64,000 bases of DNA, from NCBI RefSeq assembly GCF_001039355.2, contig NW_019774136.1, positions 371,171 through 435,170 on the forward strand. Reading direction: 5' to 3'. Made by a program: the position numbers and the translations under genes. This DNA is from Lingula anatina. Its lineage: Eukaryota > Brachiopoda > Lingulata > Lingulida > Lingulidae. Of this stretch, positions 13,369-22,821 are shown one piece after another. Numbering within the stretch: the first letter of the stretch is position 1; each line of letters starts with the position of its first letter. The notes beneath the pieces were generated by a model. The model made no database searches, had not been told where the DNA came from, and saw only the letters and a list, made by a program, of their open reading frames with translations.

Positions 13369-14348
13369 GTGCATGGAAATCGGGGGTCCAATATCATTAC
13401 TACAGAACTAGGACGGAGAATCAGGCAAGGGTCAGAAGTTAGGACGAATATATCACCTGTACAAAGTAACGGCCACAGAAAGCATGAAAACAATGCTTAG
13501 GCTACTATTACATGTAGGTCAAAATTTGGGACTTGTACCGAATTTCTGACTGAACTTTGATCACATCGCATTGTCAACAAATACAGTCTTCGATGATCGA
13601 TTCACGTACCACTGTAGTATTCACTTCTTTATATTTTTGGAAACACATTCTCGTCATATAGGCCTACTACTTTTTACCGGGGAGGGGGGGGGGGGCTATA
13701 TCAGGATCGCGGGAATGTGTACAGACTTAGAAGAGGGGTTAAGAATTCAGGGGGAAGAAAATACTAGTGGGGGTTGGGGGCGACTGCAGCAGAAGGGGGG
13801 GGGCAGGTTTAACCCCGATAATGCTTATAAACAAAGCGTGGTTGGAAACAAAAAAAGGGGGGGGGGGCGGCGGCTTCACTAGCCCAGCCTTTACGTGCTC
13901 TGGTTCTATCATGTCACTAGCCTGACTGCTATATAATAGGGCACATTTAACTATCCAAGGTACAGTCTGTCAGTATAATAGTCATGATAGGCCTACGGAG
14001 CCGTAGCGGCAGTCCAAAGTCCATTTGTCCGAGGGTTCAGTAATGCATGATATGAATCTTGGACATAATAACGATAAGGGTATAGTGTAGGCCCTACTGG
14101 AAATAAAATAAAGTTCATAGGAGGCGCGTGCATACGATTTTTAGGACCAATGAACATTTGGAGTATCGAGGCGTCCCCCCCCCTACACCCCCCTAAGGAT
14201 GCAGTGCAGTAACGACAGTATAAAATACACACCTGTTTAACTCCCTAACGTAATTTGCCGGCGTATGAAACCATCGTCTGTAGAGGAGTCTTCCAGCAGC
14301 CGTGAGAACAACGGCAGTGAGAGATGTCAGTGCTACCACTTTGGCCAT
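8314..14348 (-). CDS. ABHD6: Monoacylglycerol lipase ABHD6-like (alpha/beta hydrolase)
   Basis: Complete gene of eight exons (5' to 3'): 14348-14233, 12540-12381, 10709-10599, 10291-10162, 9876-9737, 9388-9334, 8833-8733, 8478-8314. All phases join, giving 325 aa, close to the roughly 337 of vertebrate ABHD6. The N-terminus MAKVVALTSLTAVVLTAAGR is a signal-anchor-like segment. The fold motifs are LLFVHGFTGEKENW (oxyanion region, around residue 80), GQSMGG with nucleophile Ser146, WGDQDQ with Asp270 as the likely acid, and KGHS with His298. ABHD6 is a membrane-bound serine hydrolase that cleaves 2-arachidonoylglycerol and lysophospholipids. Introns 1 and 2 carry MITEs and microsatellites. Assignment to ABHD6 rather than another ABHD rests on motif spacing and remembered similarity; the triad and hydrolase fold are clear. 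Confidence 0.9.
9205..9301. repeat. Poly(A)/(TAA)n/(TAAA)n low-complexity tract
   Basis: A-rich simple repeat within an intron of the ABHD6-like gene, immediately downstream of exon 6. Confidence 0.9.
11019..11053. repeat. (TTTA)n microsatellite
   Basis: Tetranucleotide run in intron 2 of the ABHD6-like gene. Confidence 0.95.
11369..11534. mobile_element. MITE, family E (copy 1)
   Basis: Perfect 15-bp terminal inverted repeats CAGGCCCGTAGCCAG (11369-11383) and CTGGCTACGGGCCTG (11520-11534), 166 bp long. It lies in intron 2 of the ABHD6-like gene. The interior is palindromic (GGTTCGAAAGAACC; AAAAGGTCCA against AAAGGTCCAC). It aligns with the copy at 26.37 kb. No clear target-site duplication here. 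Confidence 0.85.
12261..12290. repeat. (AAAT)n microsatellite
   Basis: Tetranucleotide run about 90 bp downstream of exon 2 of the ABHD6-like gene on its strand. Confidence 0.93.
13164..13325. mobile_element. MITE, family C (copy 3)
   Basis: 162-bp element in intron 1 of the ABHD6-like gene. The left arm ATTCAAAGTAGTAGACTAGC, then TAGTCCGAGGGTCAAATATG, is matched as reverse complement by CATATTTGACCCTGGGACTA, then GTTAGTCCACTGTTCTGAAT. The arms of about 45 bp make it the best-preserved family-C copy. A (CT)n microsatellite abuts its right side. Confidence 0.8.
13331..13366. repeat. (CT)n microsatellite
   Basis: Pure CT run directly after the family-C MITE. Confidence 0.95.
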
Positions 14349-14530
14349 CACTCAATCTCTGTATTGTACTATGAGGCTCAGCTGTCATGCTATGCCATTT
14401 CTGCCGGCTTGTGGGGTCTTGTGCGGTAAGAAATCTCGATATGACCTTGACCTCATTTTTAACGCATAGCCGAAGTCCATGCTTAGCCTAGCCACAATCA
14501 ACAGCAGTGAGAATTTTATGGGTCGTAAGT

Positions 14531-14965
14531 CAGGGCCGTAGCCTCCGGGGGGCAGGGGGGGGGGGGCAGCTGCCCCCCCCCCTGGGATTTGAGGTGCAAA
14601 ATAATAATAATAATAATAATAATAATCGCAAAGGTAAAAAAAATAATTGCAAAGTTGGTATCAGTGTTGTGAGAAAATGCACTCATGGCCACTAGACAAT
14701 CATTCAACAATCTGTTTATAAAGGAGTACTGCTTTTAGCCAACTCAGTTCATGCCAAAAAGTCCAATTGGCGTGTTGTGTTGAAAAAATGACTGGCAAAA
14801 TGAACCCACAATTTCTGACTTCTGATTGAGCAATAAATAACAGTTAAAATGCACCAGATTGCAGTATTATACAAACAGTTTTTAAAAATTTCTTCCCCCC
14901 CGGGGGCTTCGCCCCTTCGTGTCCGCTTACTGCCCCCCTGGCATTTTGCTCAGGCTACGGCTCTG
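14531..14965. mobile_element. MITE, family E-related, with TAAGT target duplication
   Basis: The left end CAGGGCCGTAGCCTC and right end CAGGCTACGGCTCTG are imperfect inverted repeats. The element is flanked by direct 5-bp duplications TAAGT (14526-14530 and 14966-14970), which defines it exactly at 435 bp. It contains G and C runs around 14548-14582 and 14895-14937 and a (TAA)n run (14599-14626). It lies 183 bp upstream of the ABHD6-like start codon, in the promoter or 5' UTR zone. Confidence 0.85.
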
Positions 14966-14970
14966 TAAGT

Positions 14971-15419
14971 ATTTCACTGGCATTGATTAACGGGATGCAT
15001 TGGATTTGGAATGCAGGGATGGGGTTTTGGTAATTTACCAAAATGATAGATAAAAGTTGGGTCTTTCCGTTTTTATGGACGTATAAAATAAGACTTACGG
15101 TATACAATATATGTAGCCATCATCTGCGACCCAGTCATTGTCGCAATGAGCACATAGGGAGTGCTTGTAGGCCTACCTCTCGTAAACGATGTGATATTTT
15201 GGACTGTAAAACATCTCTAGTCAGAAATCAACCCTGAGTGGATTTGATTTTTTATGAATTGTTATAAAATTAAATGTTGACATTTCCCAGTAGTGATATC
15301 GATGCGTCTAAAATACTGTGCTAGTTATGTTTAATAAAAGTCCACATTTTAAAGAGATAACAGTTGTTCATATAAGATTCTAAAGTTCACAATAAATACA
15401 TTGTAAATTAGCATATTGC
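14971..15419. other. Gene-free stretch
   Basis: AT-rich. A 64-codon frame at 15043-15237 has no recognisable features. Nothing else supported. Confidence 0.4.
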
Positions 15420-16368
15420 GATAAGCAAGGCCAAAGGGGGGGGGGCATATAAAAAAAAACAAAATGCGTGGTTAGGTAAAGCAATAGCGGCAATGCGACT
15501 TTAGAAAAAAACTTCTTGTAGATAAACCCAGCGACTGCGCCGTGACTGACCCGCCCACCCTCCGTACATACAACTTTCTTCTTATAGTGATCAAACGCAC
15601 TTTTTAAAAATTATTTCGAGCTAAAAACATCACACTGGAAAATTGGGATTTCGAACCCGCAAATTAATGCTGGGTTATTTTCAAGACAGCGTAGCTACCA
15701 CGGAGCCACAGAAGCTTCGTTGGCAACTATTGGATCTAATGGAAACTTTTTACTTTCCCACAGAGAGGGTCAGTTTGGCTGTGCATGTAGATATCTGTCA
15801 TGGCAATCAACAGTCCGTGAGCCGTAAATATGTATTTCATCCCACGCAACGCCAGTCGGCGAACACAGTATTATCATCAACATTGTTAAACTTCATCATG
15901 TACACGAGGACTTATTTGAGAAGCCGACACTGAGCGTTTCTAGATACATTACTTTTTTATGTACNAAAAAACTTTAAATATGGATAAGCTGAAGAACTTT
16001 CCATTCAAGCAATTCAAGCATTCAAGCGACGAAACCAATTTTGAGAAAAATACATTTGGCAAATAAATCCGCCGGGAAGATCCATTTTTTTCTTACTGGT
16101 TGCAGTTTACAGGTGGTATGACGTGGCCCTATAACGGGAAAGCTACTGAATTTATTCAAGTAACGTTGCTTTTTTTTTATAAGCCTTCCCGGAACGTTCC
16201 TATTTAGATGATTTCATATGCTGTTATTTTCATTTTGTTTTACACTGAGTTTACGTTTGACTTCACCTGTGACGTTATATAGAGCACAGTGAGAGCCAAA
16301 GGGGTTCACAAATTGGTGGTTTTAGGTGTGAGTAGTCTTTCCCATTTCAAACGTCCACTGTGGAGTTG
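15420..16368. repeat. Tandem duplication, unit 1
   Basis: Close match to 16402-17862. Shared blocks include GATAAGCAAGGCCA plus a G run, TTAGGTAAAGCAATAGCGGC, CGTGAGCCGTAAATATGTAT, ACTTATTTGAGAAGCCGACA and ACGTTATATAGAGCACAGTG. It contains a tRNA-like stretch on the minus strand (TGGCTCCGTGGTAG as A box, GCGGGTTCGAAATCCC as B box, about 15646-15716). One ambiguous base (N) lies at 15965. Confidence 0.85.
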
Positions 16369-16401
16369 CCCCGGGTACTGTATGAATGTATGAACAGTTT
16401 T

Positions 16402-17862
16402 GATAAGCAAGGCCAGAGGGGGAGGGGGGGGGGTATAAAATACAAAATGAATGATTAGGTAAAGCAATAGCGGCAATGCGAGTTTTGAAAAAACTTCTTG
16501 TTGATAATCCCAACGAGCAGATAGCTTTTTTTAATGAAAGGGCTGTATGCCTTGCATGACGCCATGTCGGGTATGGTAGTGACTTAATTCCATTTTGATC
16601 TGTTGCGTTGTTGGTAAAGGATAGAGATCAATGACCATTCCCACCTAAATATCATTTAAAAGACTTTAAAGCAAAGAGAAAAGAAATATAATTGACGACG
16701 CAGAATTAATGATAATGCATAGCAATATGTTGTCAAATCAGTTACAAATTCTAAACTATACCGAATTTTTATGCAAAAGGTAATGTCCTAGGACACGCGA
16801 GAGCCAGTCTCGTTTTCGGTTGCGGGTCCAGCTGGTTGTTGAGGTGACCTGACATGCGTCATCTGGGATTCGAACTCGTGACTTGTCGTTACCATGGTTT
16901 GCTGATGGCTTTGTGTTTTTTTTTTTTGCAACCAAGCACGCTACCGACTGCGCCGTGACTGACCCACCTTCCTCCGTACATGCGAGTTTCCTCTTATAGT
17001 AATCAAACGCAATTTTTAAAAATTATTTCGAGCAGAAAAAGTCACATTGAAAATTTGGGGATTCGAACCCGCGAATAGGTGTTGAGTGGTTCTCTAACGT
17101 CGGAGTTACCAAGAAGCCACAGAAGCTTCGTTGGCAGAGTTTGGATCAAAGGGAAACTTTCTACTTTCCCACAGAGAGGGCCAGTTTGGCTGTACATGTA
17201 GATATCTGTCATGGTAATCAATAGTCCGTGAGCCGTAAATATGTATTTCATCCCGCAGAACGTCATTCGGCGAACACAGTATTATCATCAACATTGTTAA
17301 ACTTCATCATGTACACGAGGACTTATTTGAGAAGCCGACACTGAGCGTTTCTAGATAGATTACTTTTTTTTTTACGTTGACTTTGTTTTATGCTGAAATT
17401 AAGTTTGGCTTCGCCAATGACGTTGAAGACCACAATGGGACGGTTTTAGGTTTAGCAACCCCATTAGAAAAGGGAATCGTTAAAAAAATCTTTAAATATG
17501 GATAACCTAAAGCACTTTCCATTCAAGCATTCAAGCGATGAAACTAATTTTGAGAAAAATATATTTGGCAAATAAATCCTCCGGGAAGATCCATTTTTTC
17601 CTGCTGACCGCAGTTTACAGGTGGTATGACGTGGCCCTATAACGGGAAAGCTACTGAATTTATTCAAGTAACGTTGCTTTTTTTTTATAAGCCTTCCCGG
17701 AACGTTCCTATTTAGATGATTTCAGATGCTGTTATTTTCATTTTGTTTTACACTGAGTTTACGTTTGACTTCACCTGTGACGTTATATAGAGCACAGTGA
17801 CAGCCAAAGGGGTTCACAAATTGGCGGTTTTAGGTGTGAGTAGTCTTTGCCATTTGAAACGT
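16402..17862. repeat. Tandem duplication, unit 2 (longer)
   Basis: Second copy of the 15.4-kb unit. Blocks 16402-16512 and about 16935-17862 match unit 1. About 420 bp between them is absent from unit 1, and an extra stretch at about 17370-17480 resembles the unit's own 3' part. Its tRNA-like piece (TGGCTTCTTGGTAAC with GCGGGTTCGAATCCCC on the minus strand) has kept a better B box than that of unit 1. Confidence 0.85.
16855..16975 (-). mobile_element. tRNA-derived SINE head
   Basis: On the minus strand GGCGCAGTCGGTAGCGTGCT fits a Pol III A box, and GAGTTCGAATCCC a B box, separated by a tRNA-like body interrupted by an A run. A truncated head with the same A-box sequence also occurs at 15529-15550. 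SINE length and tail are not clear. Confidence 0.6.
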
Positions 17863-18746
17863 GACTGTGGAGAAAAGATACAACGCATGACGAATAGTTT
17901 GTGTTTGGCAAATCGTTTATTAAAGCAAACTTTATTAAGGTAAACTAACGGCACTTAGCATAACAAATAGGAAATTTTCAATATGGGTTTGCATTTAAAG
18001 AGACAACAGTGCTGAGGAATTTTAAAACTTTTGTTTTTTTTTATATCTTTCGTTTTTTAGATATACTACAAAACAATTTCCTTGGATATAATGTTCTTCT
18101 CTTGAATGATATTCCATTATCTAATTTGACATTGTATTTTTTTGTCTTTACTTACACGGGTACTTGTTTCAGTTTCTAGACCAGTGTAATTAAATATCAC
18201 GTGATATCTGTATGTAAATGCCCGTATGTTGTATCTGAGACTAGTGCCGCTGCGTTGTTAAAACTCATGGACACCCAGTGTTGTCCCGAGACACATCATA
18301 TTGCGCTCCCCTTGTTTACTGAAATATAAAACAGAAAATATTAAAGAAAAGAAGAGATAAATCCATTTTGAATTGTAGACGGCGGGTCGATGTCACCTGT
18401 TAGGTTTAAAGCCAATTAATTTTCTAGTTAGTTTTTCAACTGAAAGGGGTCTGATAAGGTGAGGAGGGGGGGGGGGGGCGCTTTGGTTCTTGTAAAAGAA
18501 GGTATGGCTGTTTGAGATGAAATACATCAACAGCTTTAGACGTTGCCTATTAAAGAATTCACCTTAAGTCGTCTGAGGGAATTAATTACATCAAAATTTG
18601 TTATAAAACGTATGATTTTCACCTTTCTTAGATAATAATAAATGAAGCAAAAGTCGAGACAACTATGCTGAAAGGTTTCATTGGACAAAAGTGAAAGGAA
18701 TTTAAGCTTATTTAAGGGAACGAGGTAGGTTGACGCCATACCTATT
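17863..18746. other. 3' flank without a recognised gene
   Basis: AT-rich DNA downstream of the minus-strand secreted-protein gene, probably including its 3' UTR. Minus-strand AATAAA words occur only at about 17916 and 17930. G run at 18465-18479. Confidence 0.4.
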
Positions 18747-19298
18747 CTAGTCAGCATTTGCCATCATCATCATCATCTGCATCATTTTCTGCATCATTTT
18801 TTGCATGTTGCCGTTGCCACCACCGTTACCATTTCCGCCGCTGCCGCCACCGGTACCGTAACCACCTCCGCTACCACCGCCATTTCCGCCACTGCCGCCG
18901 CCCATTCCATAACCACCTCCGCTACCACCGCCATTTCCTCCACTGCCGCCACTACCGCCGCCGGTTCCATAACCACCTCCGCTACCACCGCCATTTCCTC
19001 CACTGCCGCCACCGTTACCATAACCACCGCCACTGCTTTTCGTGGTGGCCTGTGTGGGAGCCTGTGTGGGAAGCAGGCACCTGCTGTCAAAGATGGCGCA
19101 TCCAGGTTCCTCGGCGCCAGCATCAAAACGGGATCCAGGTGCACAGCGTTTGGTGGTGTATGAAACATCGTGAGCCAGCCTGGCCTCACAAACCTGGTAG
19201 TAACACAGGGTTGGAGACGTCATGAAGTTGCCAACATCCGCCAGTGAGTTGCAGGGGCCAATTTTGCCTTTGACTGTTTGCCCATTGTTGTTGTTGTT

Positions 19299-19329
<31 letters not shown>

Positions 19330-19993
19330 GAACCGTAACCCACGTGTCCAGCTGAAAAAGTTAGATAGGGAGGTAAAGTATGATATCAATAAAATATATA
19401 TATATATATATATGACAAGCAAAAAATGCAAAACACGTTTGTGTCGGTAACAACAAGAGAGAAAGAAAGAGAGATACAGAGAAAATCAGAGAGAGAGAGA
19501 GAGAGAGAAAGAGAAAGAGGGATAGAGAGAGGGCAAGCAAAGGAAGAAAAAGAAAGGTTGTTGAAGATGTAAATTGAAAACATTTGAAGAATATTGAATG
19601 TGAATAAATCGATAATTGCCTAATCATCAACATGTATGTTAACATGTGTGTGTGTTTTTGTAAATAACTTTACTTTTTTGCCAAATCTAGAAATTACATT
19701 TTGCAGTTTTTAAGTAGCAAAATTCTACATTTCAACTGTCCATTGATAAATACGTTCGGCCGTAACATTACAAATAAACAGTACTTCTTACATACCCAGT
19801 GATGCTGACAAATGGTTTGAGAAAACCTGGCAAATTCAATTGACAATTCCCCCCTAATGATTTACGATTTTTCTTCATGCTAAGTGGCAGAGAAAGCAAA
19901 AGAATCATTCAAAGCAAGAAAAGAAAGGCCAGAAAAAATCCAGGACTTACCCGACACGTATGTCAATAGTAATACTGCAATGAAGCACTTCAT
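18747..19993 (-). CDS. Secreted Gly/Asn/Met-rich protein with six-Cys chitin-binding-like domain
   Basis: Two exons, 19993-19951 and 19351-18747, joined at phase 1; 215 aa. The N-terminus MKCFIAVLLLTYVSA is a typical signal peptide, cleaved before GHVGYGS. Then follow 15 Asn (residues 23-37) and a six-Cys module (Cys48, 64, 69, 84, 99, 106; spacing 15-4-14-14-6) with CYYQVC and RCAPGSRFD. That pattern resembles peritrophin-A/CBM14 chitin-binding domains, with one residue fewer in the second loop. A Thr/Pro/Ser linker leads into a region of about 75 aa of GGGSGG(N/G)GGGSGGGYG repeats, and the protein ends in a Met/Gln/Lys-rich stretch (MQKMMQKMMQMMMMM). The composition is reminiscent of extracellular matrix, cuticle, mucus or shell-matrix proteins. 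No orthologue is recognised. The secreted nature is well supported; chitin binding is an inference. Confidence 0.8.
19397..19416. repeat. (TA)n in the intron of the secreted-protein gene
   Basis: Short TA run. A GA-rich stretch follows at 19455-19532. Confidence 0.85.
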
Positions 19994-20089
19994 GGCCACG
20001 AATTCCTCCTCAGATCTGTCAGGCACCGCTCTCAGAGATGACTTCCAAGATCAAAACCGCTCTGTCCCCAAGACCGAGACGCTCCACCG

Positions 20090-20096
20090 TTTTATA
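20090..20096 (-). promoter_or_regulatory. TATA box of the secreted-protein gene
   Basis: TTTTATA on the plus strand reads TATAAAA on the minus strand, 97 bp upstream of the ATG at 19993. That places a transcription start near 20060 with a 5' UTR of about 70 bp. A TATA promoter suits a strongly or tissue-specifically expressed secreted protein. Confidence 0.55.
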
Positions 20097-20239
20097 CCAT
20101 CCCGCTTCCTTCCTACACGCCAAGTTCGTCTACGTGCTCTGCAGTCCAACTCAGGCGCGGATTTTTATTGTTCAGCGCGGGCGTTGTTTGTGCGTTAGGA
20201 TGGTGATGTTAGGAGGGTTGTAGTCACTGTTTAAAGCCT

Positions 20240-22821
20240 TGTTCAATGCCGAAGAGACCGACACGGAGTAGGACCAAAACTGTCGCCTGACGCTGCCAAA
20301 GATCCTTCAGGGCGATGCTCAGATCTTGTGACGGCGCGCAAATTGAGAAAAGCAATTAAGAGAAAATAAAAGTTTAATAGACCAATCAAATCTTCTTAAA
20401 TGCTTTTATCTGGTCTGCGTTGATGTAATTTTAAGAAGTGAGATCTAAAAGAACGTAATTAGAATGGTCAGTAGGGTTACACGAGCCCCTAGGATGACAT
20501 GGTGTTGCTTGCCACTTACTTCCACTGTCCATAAAAAAGTTATTCATCATAAGTGTGAGTTTGTACATCAATCAGCTATGTGTTTGTGAACGATTTGTGA
20601 CTATTTTAGCAACGAGTTCTACTTCAAAAGCACATTTAATTGATTTTGCCATGAACGTATAGCATTTAATTAAAACAATGAGGCACTCAACTTTTAAAGG
20701 TTAATGGGGTCATTTTAATGCGATTTTTTTTATCAATATTCGTAAATCTTGCATAAACTAAATATACTTGAATTCGTTAGCGTGATTGCAAACCGGGGAC
20801 ATTAATATTACTGCCGGTATAGAAAAATAGTCTTTCTGTTTAAATAGTCTTTCTGCAACCCCACAAATATTCTTTTATCGCTTACTTATTATCATTATAG
20901 TTTGACCATGTCATATTTCAGTACTCTTGGAAATCAATTGCAGATTTACATTTGTGTCTCATGGTCAATTAGTTAAAGTAAAGTTCGTATTAATTCTCAT
21001 TTCGGTCTGGCATTAAATAAAAGCGACCATTAATCAACCTCATAAATTGTATATTTCAAGTTACTTCATCAATTCATCCATATATTATGCAATATGGAGG
21101 AGGTATGAAGCCCCTGTCGCGTGATTTGAGATAGTTTCAGGATTTTATAGTCCCATAAACAAAAGAAAAGAAATTCTGACGCAAACTTTATATTTAGAGC
21201 CAGTGTAGTCGATGTAGGTCCGGTTCCAGTTGATTTGCACAGAAAGGCCCGCCTTAGATTTTGACTTACACACTGCACAATAAAAGTGTCACCCCTACTG
21301 AACCAATACTTTGGGGGAGATAAATGACTGTGGAATGATATTCTCCTGGTATCATTTTATTTACATCAAATTTCACAATAAAAAATAAGACCAGGCATTA
21401 TAACTACTCAAGACCTGGGGGGGGGGGTATCAGCTTTTTATCTCTATCTTTCTTTCTGTTACCAAAATTGGGTCTGTCCTCTTGAACTTGCGTGTTCAGA
21501 ACAATTAAGCTGCTCAACATGTTTAAAATTCAGACAGAGGGATGCAGTGAAGATGAATAGAGATAATAACCAGACTATAAAAAACTTTACCTCGTTAACA
21601 CCGTTTTATTGTTCGACAACGAAATCATTCGTAGTTTACCAACAGAAAACTATTACGACTTCTGTTAAATATTTCCGACGGCGTTCTTCTGTTTTATCTT
21701 CACGTATACGTATAGGCCCCCTATATCCAAAGGGAACGCAATATTGTCAGTTAGGCTAGACAAATTTCATAAATTGGTTAATAAGCTCTACCGACACTGG
21801 TTTTGAGAAGATCAGATATTTTATGAGCCTATGTTTCCAGGTAATGCTTTGGGTATTAGCTTGGAAAGTGAGATTTTAGAGGGGAATAACCTCAATGCCA
21901 GCCGCAACGCTATTGTTTTGATCGCCCACACTGCACATATTAAGGCCTCATCTGCTTAAGTTAACCATATTTGAAATCAAATGAAAAAAAAATTCAAAAT
22001 GCAATGAATAGACGTAGGCCTAGTAGATGGACAATTAAATGTATGGTAAGTCTTATTATAAAACAAGACGACGATCTAATAAAATAGCGAAGTGTTTGGC
22101 AATGCACATGACGCTTGAAAAGGCGCATGGGCCGGGCGGCCTCATATGTTATCACGTATTATAGTGTTCGTAAAAATATAAACATGGATTAAAAAAAAAT
22201 AATAATAATAATTAATAGGCCCCCTAATTCTTAAAATATGGAAAAGCTTATTAAATAAATAAAAGAATTAGACAATGTCAGTCTCGTGATAGTTCTGTTC
22301 TTTTAATCAGTTCTACTGTCAGTTCTAACTGTTAGAAATATCTTAGTAGGCATCAGACGCTGCATTAAACCAGTACGTGTAAGTTGTGGTACACGTCCCA
22401 TTCATCATACTGGTAGTAAACTGGTCGTTCACCTTTTTAAAACGCTTAAGGGCCTAGGAATCCAGCAAACAGACAAAAAAGTTATCTAGGATGTCGTACA
22501 TATAGTTTCCTATAAATATATGTGAGTTTTTGAAATTATCATCAGTGTATTTTTGCTCTGATCCAGCTACGCAAAATTTATGGAAAAGTCGCCTGTCTTG
22601 ATGGGACCGTCTTGGTGAGGTGGGATTCCCAGCCTCGGTACCGATTACGCGAAAACGAGTCTGGGAAACCCTGAGCTCAAACTCCACACAAGTCAACATT
22701 ATCACGGGGCCGTTTTATCTCAGCATTGATCTTACTTTTTGACCTCCGGGTCCATTTGTAACTGTCTCGCTTGCGACAAGGTCTAGTCCTTTTCTGGGTT
22801 TAGAATAAAGAACGGTTAGAA
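20240..22821. other. Intergenic region without a recognised gene
   Basis: Separates the divergent secreted-protein gene (-) and thiolase gene (+). Short unsupported frames only. A G run lies at 21418-21427 and an A/TAA tract at about 22191-22216. It probably holds the thiolase promoter near its 3' end, but no TATA box or other site could be picked out with confidence. Confidence 0.45.

Noticed and set aside
13571-13882. 103-codon frame rich in Gly
   Set aside because: Driven by G runs in an intron of the ABHD6-like gene; no support.
18758-19225. Plus-strand His/Arg-rich and Ala/Thr-rich frames
   Set aside because: Antisense shadows of the Gly-rich repeats of the minus-strand secreted protein.
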